Assembly: GCF_019457915.1 (NCBI RefSeq)
Contig: NZ_JAHZSS010000014.1
Location: 1 to 64,000, forward strand
Source: Neiella holothuriorum
Lineage (GTDB): Bacteria > Pseudomonadota > Gammaproteobacteria > Enterobacterales > Neiellaceae
Direction of reading: 5' to 3'
DNA length: 64,000 nucleotides
The position numbers and the translations under genes are program-made. Of this stretch, positions 44,675 through 53,001 are shown in pieces. Every line of letters starts with the position of its first letter. Within the stretch, counting starts at the first letter, position 1. The notes under the pieces were generated by a model. The model ran no database searches. It was not told the origin of the DNA and was given only the letters and a program-made list of their open reading frames with translations.

Positions 44675-45985
44675 TTACCACCAAGCTTCCATCTGAGCAC
44701 CGATGCGTAGGTTGCCATCGTCATCACGTGCTTCAGCTTGGTCGCCAAAGAATGCACCAGCATACAAGCGGATGCTTGGACGAGACCAGAAACTTGGACC
44801 TGCAGACCACTCTTGAGCAACCACGATTTTAGACAAATCGTTTGAGTCACCGCTGCTTACATCGTCTTCTTCAGTGTAGCCAACTTCAAGCGTGGTTTTC
44901 ATCACGTCATCCCACTTATACATAGGACGGAATACAACGCTCATACGAGTTGGTTCATCTTCGGCAAGCGTATCGTCGAACGTTTCTGCCGCGGCGTACA
45001 TGAAGGAGTAACCCAACTCAATTTTCTCGCCTAGGTTAACCACACCCCAGTCGATGATACGGAATGAAGATTCTTTCGAGCCGCCCCACCAAGGTGTAGA
45101 CAACGTAGATTCACCACCGTGGTTGTCATACGCTGAGTCACCCATAGAGTCAGCTGCGTATTGAACAACAATCTTGTTAAAGCCACCCATCAAACCGTGA
45201 GTGATTTCAGCCGTTAAGAAATAACCGTCTTCGTCATCGTAACCAGCGTCATCTTGAGTTTCAGTCAAGTCAGCCCAACCATAGATTGCGGCAACTTCTA
45301 ACGATGCGCCTTCCCATAATTGAATGCCCGAATAACGAACGTCCAATTTGTTGTTTTGAACGATGTCATTTGAGTAATCAACAGTGCCGTCACTAACGTG
45401 CTGATCCATGTTAATCCAAGCAACAGAAAGTTTACCCGCGCCCAACTCAATATTTTCCAAACCAACACCGTAGCCTGAGTTGTTCAGGTAGTACCAATCC
45501 ATAATGTGGATGTCTTTACGTTGGTAGAAACGCTTACCAGCCCAAAGAGTTGCTTCTGGTGCAAAACCTACAACGCCTTCAGCAGCCGCATAGGCTTGAC
45601 GCATAGACCAGTCACCACCGCGCCAAGCATTGACTTCGCCATCATTGTCGCTGTTCGCTGGGTTGTTATAAGTGCTGTTCCACTGAGCTGAGTTACCTTG
45701 AAAATCATTTTCGGAAGTAAATACAGGCATGAACTCAACGCGGAATTTTTTACCACCTTGGTTATAGAGTTCTTGACCGAATTGCAATTCAACGTAGGTA
45801 TCACATTCATCAGCAAGACGACCAGCTAGGTGACCGGCACCACCGCTGCCGTAACAAGTTTGCTCACCACCATCATCAGTTGTAGACATACCTGCGCGAG
45901 CATAACCGTGAAAATCCACTGCCATAGCGCTTGCAGATAGAAGGACTGCAGACACAGCTGCAGAAAGTGCTTTGATTTGAGTCAT
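44675..45985 (-). CDS. lamB: Maltoporin LamB
   Basis: The 436-residue outer-membrane protein has a signal peptide ending ASAMA and the LamB start VDFHGYARAGMSTTDDGGEQ, a Cys pair in the first loop, and aromatic-rich strands throughout (ATLWAGKRFYQRKDIHIMDW for the greasy-slide region). It ends QMEAWW with a terminal aromatic, as trimeric porins do. I chose the ATG at 45985, which has AGGGAAG upstream; a longer frame to 46078 lacks signal-peptide character. No maltose transporter genes lie beside it. Confidence 0.95.
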   Translation of the reverse strand: MTQIKALSAAVSAVLLSASAMAVDFHGYARAGMSTTDDGGEQTCYGSGGAGHLAGRLADECDTYVELQFGQELYNQGGKKFRVEFMPVFTSENDFQGNSAQWNSTYNNPANSDNDGEVNAWRGGDWSMRQAYAAAEGVVGFAPEATLWAGKRFYQRKDIHIMDWYYLNNSGYGVGLENIELGAGKLSVAWINMDQHVSDGTVDYSNDIVQNNKLDVRYSGIQLWEGASLEVAAIYGWADLTETQDDAGYDDEDGYFLTAEITHGLMGGFNKIVVQYAADSMGDSAYDNHGGESTLSTPWWGGSKESSFRIIDWGVVNLGEKIELGYSFMYAAAETFDDTLAEDEPTRMSVVFRPMYKWDDVMKTTLEVGYTEEDDVSSGDSNDLSKIVVAQEWSAGPSFWSRPSIRLYAGAFFGDQAEARDDDGNLRIGAQMEAWW

Positions 45986-46559
45986 GATGACTTCCCTTAT
46001 CAGTTGTATTGAAAAGCCGCAGCTTTTCACTATTACCCATTTACGTGTGCGAAAAATTTCTCGCTCAACGCCCCCCAAGGGGCAACCACCTTTTAGGTGG
46101 TGTCATTTTTATTGTTACAGCGACCGTAGCCATCGCTCGCTGCACTTTTACTGTGCGTAACTATCGGTTACGACAGTGAAAGATAGTTCAATTCACCGTC
46201 CTGTCAGGTAAATTGAGATTTTTTTTCAGTTATTCGTGAACTTTTACACTTTTTAACTGTCAACGGTTTCAGTCTGATGACAATTGCATGTGATTGGTTC
46301 TTATTTTTTTCCGCAGTAGAACAGCAAATATCAAGCGCTGACTTCTGCACAACAAGGTGTTAGTAAGTTGTAGTTCAACTTGTTAACGGCGCTGATAGTA
46401 GAGGTGGGCCGCCCCATCATCCGTGACGGCCGTCACATTTAATTAGCATCTGGGCAGCCGTTGTTACCAAGATGTGGCACAGCTCAAATAGAAAACGGTC
46501 TCACAACTGCACCACTTTGGCGCAATGTGAATTACCCAAAATATTGCCCCTCAATAGCC
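45986..46559. other. Long lamB leader/promoter region with hairpins
   Basis: This 574-bp gap is upstream of lamB only, since yqcA ends at its far side. It holds two tandem hairpins (GCCCC/GGGGC at 46070-46083; ACCACCT/AGGTGGT at 46085-46101), an inverted repeat AACTATC/GATAGTT near 46160-46190, and a CRP-like site. The hairpins lie about 90-115 bp before the lamB ATG and may shape its leader RNA. No ORF was seen. Confidence 0.55.
46422..46437. promoter_or_regulatory. CRP-like binding site upstream of lamB
   Basis: CGTGA-CGGCCG-TCACA fits TGTGA-N6-TCACA with one mismatch. On the minus strand GGATGA, the MalT core hexamer, lies directly beside it (46422-46417). Only one hexamer is seen, so MalT control is weakly supported. 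The distance to lamB is long (about 440 bp). Confidence 0.5.
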
Positions 46560-47012
46560 TCAACTCAGCGCATCAAAAAACTCAGCCAACCAGAGTTTTG
46601 CCCCATTCATAGGTTCAAAATCTTCAGTCGCATCAATGGTCAGCATAGGGACGAGTTGAGGGCTACCAAGCTCCAGCAATAAATTATGTATCTGCTCGCC
46701 AGCACCACAGAAGCTATCAACGTAGCTAGAGTCACCCATTGCGATAACGGCTGTTTTTTGTTGATCTAACATTGGAAAAACAGACTGTAACTCACTAAAA
46801 AACAACTCAATGTTAGGTGGTAAGTCACCTTGCCCTGTGGTTGATGTCACGATCAGCCAACAATCAGCTTGAGATGACTGAACCGGAGCTAACGCTGCGT
46901 CTTCAAAGATTGTCACTTCAACATCGTGCTGTTTTGCTTGTTCAGCAATTTGCTCTGCTAAGTTAGTTGCTCCGCCAAATACGGAACCAACAACAATGGC
47001 TAATTTGGTCAT
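46560..47012 (-). CDS. YqcA/MioC-type flavodoxin
   Basis: The 150-residue short-chain flavodoxin has an FMN phosphate loop VGSVFGGATNLAE and the isoalloxazine-contacting segments STTGQGDLPPN and AMGDSSYVDSFCGAG. It lies directly after truC, the place of yqcA in E. coli, so it is probably a YqcA equivalent. It would act as a one-electron carrier; the partner is unknown. The gap to truC is 18 bp, so the two are probably co-transcribed. Confidence 0.9.
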   Translation of the reverse strand: MTKLAIVVGSVFGGATNLAEQIAEQAKQHDVEVTIFEDAALAPVQSSQADCWLIVTSTTGQGDLPPNIELFFSELQSVFPMLDQQKTAVIAMGDSSYVDSFCGAGEQIHNLLLELGSPQLVPMLTIDATEDFEPMNGAKLWLAEFFDALS

Positions 47013-47030
47013 GATTTTACGGTTGTCCTT

Positions 47031-47789
47031 CTAATAAATGGCGTGATTAATTTGGCTCGGCCAGTTCAGTGATGCTTGTAAACGCTGCCACTCGGGCGGC
47101 AGCGGTGCGATTAATTCAAGTAATTTACCGCTTATCGGATGTTCAAATGTTAATGATTTAGCGTGCAACATAAGTCGGTGGCACCCCGAATGCTCGGCAA
47201 AAGCTCTATTCTGGCGACCATCACCATGGGTGGTGTCACCAATAATCGGGTGCCGCAGGTGCGCTAAGTGACGGCGCAATTGATGTTTTCTGCCCGTTTC
47301 AGGCTCCAGTTGCAACCAAGTAAAGCGCGAACTTTGATAACGCCCTGCCGCATAAGGCAACTCTAAATGAGCAATCGCCTGATAATGAGTAACGGCCGCC
47401 TGCGCAGCTTTATCAAGTTGTGCTTTGCTATCAGTCGTTTTGTCTAATTCTTCTTTTAGTGGGTAATCGATGGTGCCGTGCCCAAATAACCAACCGCGAC
47501 ACAAAGCTAAATACTGCTTGTGCATTTGCTTTGCCTGAATCAACTCGCTCATTTGGCGCGCGACATCAGCGCTTAATGCAAAGACTAGCAGGCCGGAGGT
47601 TGGCCGATCGAGCCGATGAACAGGGTAAACATGGCAACCTAATTGATCGCGGAGCAATTGCATCGCAAACCATTTTTCCTTGCGTGCTAATGCCGTTCGG
47701 TGCACCAGTAAACCACTTGGCTTATCAATAACCGCGAGCGAATCATCACGATAAACAATGGGTAAGTGCGGGGGCGTGTCAGCAATCAT
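47031..47789 (-). CDS. truC: tRNA pseudouridine(65) synthase TruC
   Basis: The 252-residue RluA-family enzyme has the catalytic Asp motif VHRLDRPTSGLLVFA, an N-terminal IVYRDDSLAVIDKPSGLLVH and the C-terminal RKHQLRRHLAHLRHPIIGD. Gene order yqcA-truC-yqcC matches E. coli and identifies it as TruC, which makes pseudouridine 65 in certain tRNAs. Its start overlaps the end of the yqcC-like gene by 11 bp. Confidence 0.94.
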   Translation of the reverse strand: MIADTPPHLPIVYRDDSLAVIDKPSGLLVHRTALARKEKWFAMQLLRDQLGCHVYPVHRLDRPTSGLLVFALSADVARQMSELIQAKQMHKQYLALCRGWLFGHGTIDYPLKEELDKTTDSKAQLDKAAQAAVTHYQAIAHLELPYAAGRYQSSRFTWLQLEPETGRKHQLRRHLAHLRHPIIGDTTHGDGRQNRAFAEHSGCHRLMLHAKSLTFEHPISGKLLELIAPLPPEWQRLQASLNWPSQINHAIY

Positions 47790-48099
47790 CTATAGCTCGC
47801 AGCAATTCAATCAAGGTTTGCTTTGCTGCCAACTCATGTTGATAAGTTTGCTCAGCCAACGGCGCAATTCCTATGGTTACAGGCAACGGCTGTTCGGCTT
47901 GGATCAACGCGCCCATTTTTGGAATAAAAATAAACTGCAACCATTGCGGTAACGTAAGCGTGTCGACGCAAAATGGTTCTCGACTGGCAAGCGCTTGTGG
48001 GCTCGGCGGTTCGCGTTGCCAAAGCGACAAGAGCTGCAACTCTTGAGTCAACTTGACCAGTAACTGCGCCATCTGCTGATGCCGGGTACCAAAGGTCAT
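47779..48099 (-). CDS. yqcC: YqcC-family protein (DUF446)
   Basis: The 106-residue protein matches YqcC: MAQLLVKLTQELQLLSLWQ, then PFCVDTLTLPQWLQFIFIPK and a final MGALIQAEQPLPVTIGIAPL. The family is alpha-helical and its role is unknown. I chose the ATG at 48099 over one at 48150, since the longer form adds a non-homologous stretch. It overlaps truC by 11 bp and heads the truC-yqcA operon. Confidence 0.9.
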   Translation of the reverse strand: MTFGTRHQQMAQLLVKLTQELQLLSLWQREPPSPQALASREPFCVDTLTLPQWLQFIFIPKMGALIQAEQPLPVTIGIAPLAEQTYQHELAAKQTLIELLRAIDDC

Positions 48100-48197
48100 A
48101 AAAGATCCAAATAAAAAAGATGTGGTGACAGATTTTGCCAATGATGGCACATCACTTACAATGCCCCGCCAATAGAAACTCCAAGCAAAGCCGAATT

Positions 48198-49199
48198 ATG
48201 AGCACCATAGATCAAGTTTTGACCTTAGGTAACTGCCAGTACAGTGTTTACGATATGGGCCGTGTTATTCGGCGTATTGATAAACAGAACTTTGTTGACT
48301 TTGAACAGGGTGCAGCCCCCTACCCTTACCCCATTCAGGGACATGCCTGTTTTGCCGTTGTATTTTCAAAACCTGACCAAGTTCATACGCCATATTTGTG
48401 GTTGCTTAAATTGCCCTTGGATGAAGTTAGCAAGCTTGTATTCGCGGCTCGCGATGATTTTTTGCGTATGGTTATCGAAGCACTGGGCCAAGATATTGCC
48501 AATGCCGAGATAGATACCGAAGCACTCAACAACCATGCTTATTCATTAAAACCATCAATGGAAAAGTTGGCCGTATTGAACGCTCGCATTCGCGCCAAAT
48601 TACATCAGCCAGCATCAATCTACTACGAGTCAGCCCACAATTATTTCACCCAGTATCCTTCCGAAACAGGTTGGCAAGCCATCGGTTTTCAAGGCATCGC
48701 TGATTTAGTTGAACGAATGGACAAAGCCACTGCACAACAATTATCTGAGCTGCTCGATCAGTTGCCCGAACCTGCATTTTGCGCGTTATCACAATGCCTG
48801 GAGCATTGTCAGTTGCCGCCATCGTTGCAGCTCGCCTTACTGGGTTTGCCCCCTTCAAAACGCGACCCATTTTGGCTGCGCTCACTAACGGGCGGCCAAG
48901 TTAAAGCGCTTACGCCAGTCATTTCGGAGTTGCTCGACGCTTCACCATCGGTTGATATGCTGATCACCTTATGTGCGCGTCACTGGCAGCAGTTCAGCAA
49001 TGCCGAGCAGGTTCACAAACTGCTCGAATCCGTCGTCGCTTGCCCACAAGGCCATGAGGTATTTACCAGCCTAGTTGCCGATTTGTCCGCATTGCCAGAA
49101 TGCCGAGATGCAGCGCTAACCGCCTTGCGCGCTCCAAATCGTTCAGCTGCTCTCGCGGCCGCTATTGGTCAACTGTTTCAACAGCTAGCCCGCCCATAA
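48198..49199 (+). CDS. DUF3549-family protein
   Basis: The 333-residue cytoplasmic protein starts MSTIDQVLTLGNCQYSVYDM, then RRIDKQNFVDFEQGAAPYPY, the conserved N-terminus I associate with DUF3549, a family found beside truC/yqcC in Vibrio and Shewanella relatives. The second half is made of helical repeats with many Leu and Ala (HEAT-like by eye). No catalytic motif is seen. I chose the ATG at 48198, not one 63 bp upstream. It is divergent from yqcC across about 100 bp. The function is unknown. Confidence 0.85.
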   Translation: MSTIDQVLTLGNCQYSVYDMGRVIRRIDKQNFVDFEQGAAPYPYPIQGHACFAVVFSKPDQVHTPYLWLLKLPLDEVSKLVFAARDDFLRMVIEALGQDIANAEIDTEALNNHAYSLKPSMEKLAVLNARIRAKLHQPASIYYESAHNYFTQYPSETGWQAIGFQGIADLVERMDKATAQQLSELLDQLPEPAFCALSQCLEHCQLPPSLQLALLGLPPSKRDPFWLRSLTGGQVKALTPVISELLDASPSVDMLITLCARHWQQFSNAEQVHKLLESVVACPQGHEVFTSLVADLSALPECRDAALTALRAPNRSAALAAAIGQLFQQLARP

Positions 49200-49369
49200 A
49201 GTCAGTCGGTAGACATTGCGTTTAGGTGTGGCGCCCAAGCATAACGGGGGCCACATGTAGATTTTGCAGCAAGCATCACCCAATCAGGCTTTTCCTTTGG
49301 TATTAAATGGATAAGTCGCTTTTCACTGCTAGAGTTAAGTCCAACCTTTATTTAAGCAGCAGGTGATGT

Positions 49370-51004
49370 ATGGGATGGCTCCACAATTTGCGCTTCATGG
49401 CGAAGCAAATGTTCATTGCAGCGATTTTCGGGTTAGCGATTGTCATATTGATTGCTGTTACCGTGAATGCAACCAAGCAAATGGGCAACGATACCAAGGA
49501 AGTAACGAATAGCATTTTGCCACGCATTAATTTGTTGTTGCAGGCCGATCGCGACTTATACCAATCGATCTTGGCCGAGCGCACCTTAGTCACGATTTCT
49601 GACTCAGATTCAGCCTACCGCGGATTACAGCAACAGCATCAAGAAAACATTCAACAAGCCGCCGACCGAGTTAAGCAAGCACAAGCATTGGCAACCGATA
49701 GCGCACAAGTGCAGCGCTACCAAACGTTTCAATCCGAGCTATCACAATGGCAATCAACCTCTAGCCGAGTATTACGCACCGCCCAATCAGATCAGCAATC
49801 CGCTCAAGCCATGAGCATCAATGAATCAACCCAACAATTTGAACGTGCCCGAGGTTTAATCGATCAGCTCACAGAGCTGACTGAACAAGAAGCCACTGCC
49901 AGCATTAGCCACTCGGAGCAAACTCGCCAGCAAGCCACATTAACCATATGGGTGGTGGCGATCTCCGGTATGTTAGTTGCCTTTAGTTTGGTGTATTTCA
50001 CAGCAGCAAGTTCGGCATCGGTATTGCGCGATGTACGCGACCGTATTAAAGATATTGCCGAAGGCGAAGGCGACTTAACGCATCGCATCGAAACAAAAGG
50101 CAAAGATGAAGTTGCCGAACTTTGTTTGGCTTTTAATGCCTTTATCGAAAACCAAGCTGGCATCATCGGTCATATCAAAGGTGCCATGACAGGGCTTAAC
50201 AACGAACTTGGAGAAGCCACACAACATATCAGTAGAGCGCAGCAAGCCACCTCAAATCAGCAAAACGAAAATGATCAAATTGCCACCGCTGTAACCGAGA
50301 TGGCAGCAACCGTTCAGGAAGTTGCTCGCAACGCCAATGATGCCGCGAATGCCACCCGCCAAGCAGATGGCGATGTTGATAATGGCCGAGCCGTGGTTAA
50401 CAAAACCGTTGAAAGTATTGAAGAGTTAGTCAGCTTTATTGATAAATCAGCTCAGGTTATTCAACGAGTTGAAAGTGGCAGTCATGAAATTGGCACCGTT
50501 ATGGACGTCATCAGTAGTATTGCCGAACAAACCAATTTACTGGCATTGAACGCAGCCATTGAAGCGGCCAGAGCGGGCGAACAAGGGCGAGGCTTTGCCG
50601 TGGTAGCCGACGAAGTGCGAACGCTGGCACAGCGAACTCAAGAATCAACAAGTTCGATTCGCGATATTATTGAACGCCTCCAAAGCGAAAGTGCCGCCGC
50701 CGTGCTCGCGATGAAAGCAAGTCAAAACGGCACTCAACAAGTTGTTGAATTTGCAGCGCAAACTGGTGACGTACTGGAGCAAATCAGTGTTGCCGTTAAG
50801 TCCATCGCCGACATGAATACGCAAATAGCTGCAGCTTCCGAAGAGCAGAGTAGCACCGCGGATCAAATCTCAGAGAATGGAGTACGTATTAAGCAAATCG
50901 CCGAAGAGACCTATGCGATTACTGTTGATGTCACAACCGCCAACGAGCGAGTTGGCCAACATACGGCAGAAGTGTCTCAGTTAGTTGGTCGCTTTAAGGT
51001 TTAG
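49370..51004 (+). CDS. Methyl-accepting chemotaxis protein
   Basis: The 544-residue receptor has TM1 (about 12-33), a periplasmic four-helix-bundle-like sensor (about 35-188, very rich in Gln), TM2 (about 190-213), HAMP (about 214-265; [20 protein letters not shown]) and a signalling domain with the conserved hairpin (about 386-420; [40 protein letters not shown]). The C-terminus (QLVGRFKV) has no NWETF-type CheR-binding pentapeptide. The ligand is unknown. The hairpin after the stop is shared with the convergent CsrB-like RNA. Confidence 0.95.
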   Translation: MGWLHNLRFMAKQMFIAAIFGLAIVILIAVTVNATKQMGNDTKEVTNSILPRINLLLQADRDLYQSILAERTLVTISDSDSAYRGLQQQHQENIQQAADRVKQAQALATDSAQVQRYQTFQSELSQWQSTSSRVLRTAQSDQQSAQAMSINESTQQFERARGLIDQLTELTEQEATASISHSEQTRQQATLTIWVVAISGMLVAFSLVYFTAASSASVLRDVRDRIKDIAEGEGDLTHRIETKGKDEVAELCLAFNAFIENQAGIIGHIKGAMTGLNNELGEATQHISRAQQATSNQQNENDQIATAVTEMAATVQEVARNANDAANATRQADGDVDNGRAVVNKTVESIEELVSFIDKSAQVIQRVESGSHEIGTVMDVISSIAEQTNLLALNAAIEAARAGEQGRGFAVVADEVRTLAQRTQESTSSIRDIIERLQSESAAAVLAMKASQNGTQQVVEFAAQTGDVLEQISVAVKSIADMNTQIAAASEEQSSTADQISENGVRIKQIAEETYAITVDVTTANERVGQHTAEVSQLVGRFKV

Positions 51005-51034
51005 CGCCAACATCGAGAAATAAAACCCACACAA

Positions 51035-51290
51035 CAAAAAAGCCGGGGCCTCTTCAAGCCCCGGCTTTGTAAGCATCCCACTTACTTCTCGTATCATTCA
51101 TCCTGAACAATCCAGCGTCCATGCTGCCGCTTTCGCGTTCCATTTTCCCCTGTGATCATCCCGATCGCATCCTACCCAGTCCTTGTGGGCTTAGGTCTCC
51201 AAATCGTCCTGATTTGGTTGAGCATCCAACTCAATCAGCCGGCTCCTGCCGTTACTCCTGTAACTCCATCTTCCCTAACTGCGCTGACCT
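51035..51290 (-). ncRNA. csrB: CsrB/RsmB-type regulatory RNA that sequesters CsrA
   Basis: Read on the minus strand, about 255 nt carry 16 GGA triplets, several in AGGA or GGA hairpin loops: CGGC-AGGA-GCCG (51251-51240), TTAC-AGGA-GTAA (51263-51252), CCAAATC/GATTTGG around AGGA (51217-51199), TTGAG-TTGGATG-CTCAA (51234-51218) and GTAAG-TGGGATG-CTTAC (51085-51069). It ends in a strong terminator, stem AAAGCCGGGGC/GCCCCGGCTTT, then a six-base T-run. This is the hallmark of CsrB/RsmZ RNAs. It lies 3 kb from yqcC/truC; E. coli csrB is also next to yqcC and syd (recalled). The 5' end is estimated from the promoter at 51297-51324. Confidence 0.87.
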
Positions 51291-51296
51291 GTGATT

Positions 51297-51324
51297 AAGA
51301 TACGCCCACCATTATTTTCAGCAA
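51297..51324 (-). promoter_or_regulatory. Sigma-70-like promoter of the CsrB-like RNA
   Basis: On the minus strand TTGCTG (51324-51319), a 16-base spacer, then TATCTT (51302-51297). Transcription would start near 51290, just before the first GGA motifs. Confidence 0.55.
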
Positions 51325-51421
51325 TCACATCAAATCATTTACTAAATTGCCAACATTAAGTAACAAACCCAAGAAACCTACCATTATCAAGTAAAATCAA
51401 TACATTACATTTAAAAATAGA

Positions 51422-51481
51422 CTGTAAGCCAAGGAGATATCGATTGAATCACTTACAGTGACTGTGCGACATGTCTTACAG
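51422..51481. promoter_or_regulatory. UvrY/GacA-type activator sites upstream of the CsrB-like RNA
   Basis: TGTGCG-ACATGT-CTTACA (51463-51480) fits the GacA box TGTAAG-N6-CTTACA with the spacing exact and two mismatches in one half. Two more half-sites lie beside it as a perfect inverted pair CTGTAAG (51422-51428) and CTTACAG (51452-51458). The distance to the RNA start (about 130-190 bp) fits GacA sites of rsmZ/csrB genes. Confidence 0.6.
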
Positions 51482-51785
51482 CCAACGGATCCTTTTACTA
51501 TTTAAACTATAACAGTGAGTGGTGGAGAATAAGCTTGAGATTTAGTGGCATAGTGAGATTTTTTGTGGCCACTTAGTTTGTGATTTTTTTGGTTTCTTTG
51601 AGAGCGCCACATATCGTACAGCAACTATCGGCTAACGCTTGATCACACCTGATACCGAGGAGTGCTTTAGCTCACTAAGAATTAGGTACTAACGCGGGAA
51701 GTTATAGCAAGGACGGTTTGAAACAGGCCACCGCTAATGCATTTACGGACATTTTCGCTTTAGAAATTGGCCATCAACTAAGAAT
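51482..51785. other. Intergenic region without a recognised gene
   Basis: Between the CsrB upstream sites and the next terminator I see AT-rich DNA with no convincing ORF, RNA or repeat. Confidence 0.5.
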
Positions 51786-51808
51786 ATAAAAAGCTAATGC
51801 ACATTAGC
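51786..51808 (-). terminator. Rho-independent terminator of the BNR-like gene
   Basis: On the minus strand GCTAATG-TG-CATTAGC followed by TTTTTAT, 26 bp after the stop of the gene at 51835. Confidence 0.82.
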
Positions 51809-51834
51809 ACTATGATACCTAGATAATAGCCATT

Positions 51835-52938
51835 TTATAAACCACATGCTGAGTCGTGATGTAACCTAGCAGCATGCAAGCTATGGTCAACCTCTCCAAA
51901 AACTTCTCCTTGCTCTACAAACGTGATGAGCAACAAGCCATCCTTTAAGCGATGGGGTGAGACCTTTGCAATATTACCAACGCGCTTTTCAATAACTAAT
52001 TCTTCGGGTCCCAACTCACCAGTGGAAGATACACATCGTCGCCAAAGAGAAAACACCTCGTTTTCTTTGCTATCGATGGAAGAGTAGTAAACATCAACCA
52101 GACCATCTTTTCGCTGAACAGGGGCTGCATCATGGACCTCTTCTACGCGATCAGTAATGGGAGTTTCGATTGTCCAATTTTTACCTTGATTTGACGACAA
52201 CCTAAAATGAGTTCTCATTCCGTGCTTGTCGCCGCCCTGATAAGTAAACTGAGTTTGGAAAGTATAAATCAGCTCCGCAGAGGAAAACTGCGCGAGCGCA
52301 GGCATTGAGCCAACGCTGCCAATCTCAACCGCCTCGCCAAAGCTAACGCCATCATTGCTGATAGCTATCAACAACGAACAACAGCCTGGGTAAGGCTTAG
52401 AGCGGTAAACCAGCGCAACTTTCGAGTCGTCTAACAAATACCATTTGGGGGAACTAGCCGCAGCAATTGGTGTGGATAATGAAAGTAGTTGCTTATGAAC
52501 TAGCTGGTTACTCTGCCATCGTGCTCTAAAGATGGTAGCTGGCTTAAAATAAGTAGACTCTGACTCCACAAAGTAAAACCACTCGGCTCCACTATGCACG
52601 ACGCTACTTACTTCAGTTCTAAACTTTATGGTGGCGTCCTGCTCAATCGGCTTTGGTTTAGATGCTGAGATATAGCTTTTGTCTATCTTTAGTTGGCTGT
52701 ATTTCAGTCTGCCACCGTATTTCTTCCAGTCATAACCATCAAAGTGGTCATAAATGAGAGTAATACCTTGTTCACCAAAAGTAGCTGCACTGTGAGTCTG
52801 CATTCCGGGAGGGTATTCGATTCGATGAATATCATTTTCCGATAATGGCAGGTCACTCTCACTTGCGAACGAGAATATTGACCACACGGCAAACATTGGC
52901 AATAGAACTAATTGAAAGATTACATTCACCGGCACCAT
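51835..52938 (-). CDS. Secreted BNR/sialidase-like beta-propeller protein
   Basis: The 367-residue product has a signal peptide (hydrophobic MVPVNVIFQLVLLPMFAVWS, cleavage near FASES) and at least one good Asp box, SSNQGKNW at 248-255, with a weaker one, SNDGVSF at 194-200. These mark a sialidase-type (BNR) beta-propeller. I do not see the Arg triad or the FRIP motif that would prove sialidase activity, so this may be a binding or other hydrolytic propeller. Regular strands of about 45-50 residues fit six blades. It stands in the accessory region next to the EreA/ChaN-like gene, same strand, 63 bp apart. Confidence 0.68.
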   Translation of the reverse strand: MVPVNVIFQLVLLPMFAVWSIFSFASESDLPLSENDIHRIEYPPGMQTHSAATFGEQGITLIYDHFDGYDWKKYGGRLKYSQLKIDKSYISASKPKPIEQDATIKFRTEVSSVVHSGAEWFYFVESESTYFKPATIFRARWQSNQLVHKQLLSLSTPIAAASSPKWYLLDDSKVALVYRSKPYPGCCSLLIAISNDGVSFGEAVEIGSVGSMPALAQFSSAELIYTFQTQFTYQGGDKHGMRTHFRLSSNQGKNWTIETPITDRVEEVHDAAPVQRKDGLVDVYYSSIDSKENEVFSLWRRCVSSTGELGPEELVIEKRVGNIAKVSPHRLKDGLLLITFVEQGEVFGEVDHSLHAARLHHDSACGL

Positions 52939-53001
52939 CCTTGATATTAAGCTTTTATTGTTGTGAATTGTTCAACGCATTAAATTCCAACGAGCTAGTA
53001 T

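Noticed and set aside
45986-46078. Longer LamB start at 46078
   Set aside because: The extension breaks the signal peptide, whereas the ATG at 45985 has a good ribosome site.
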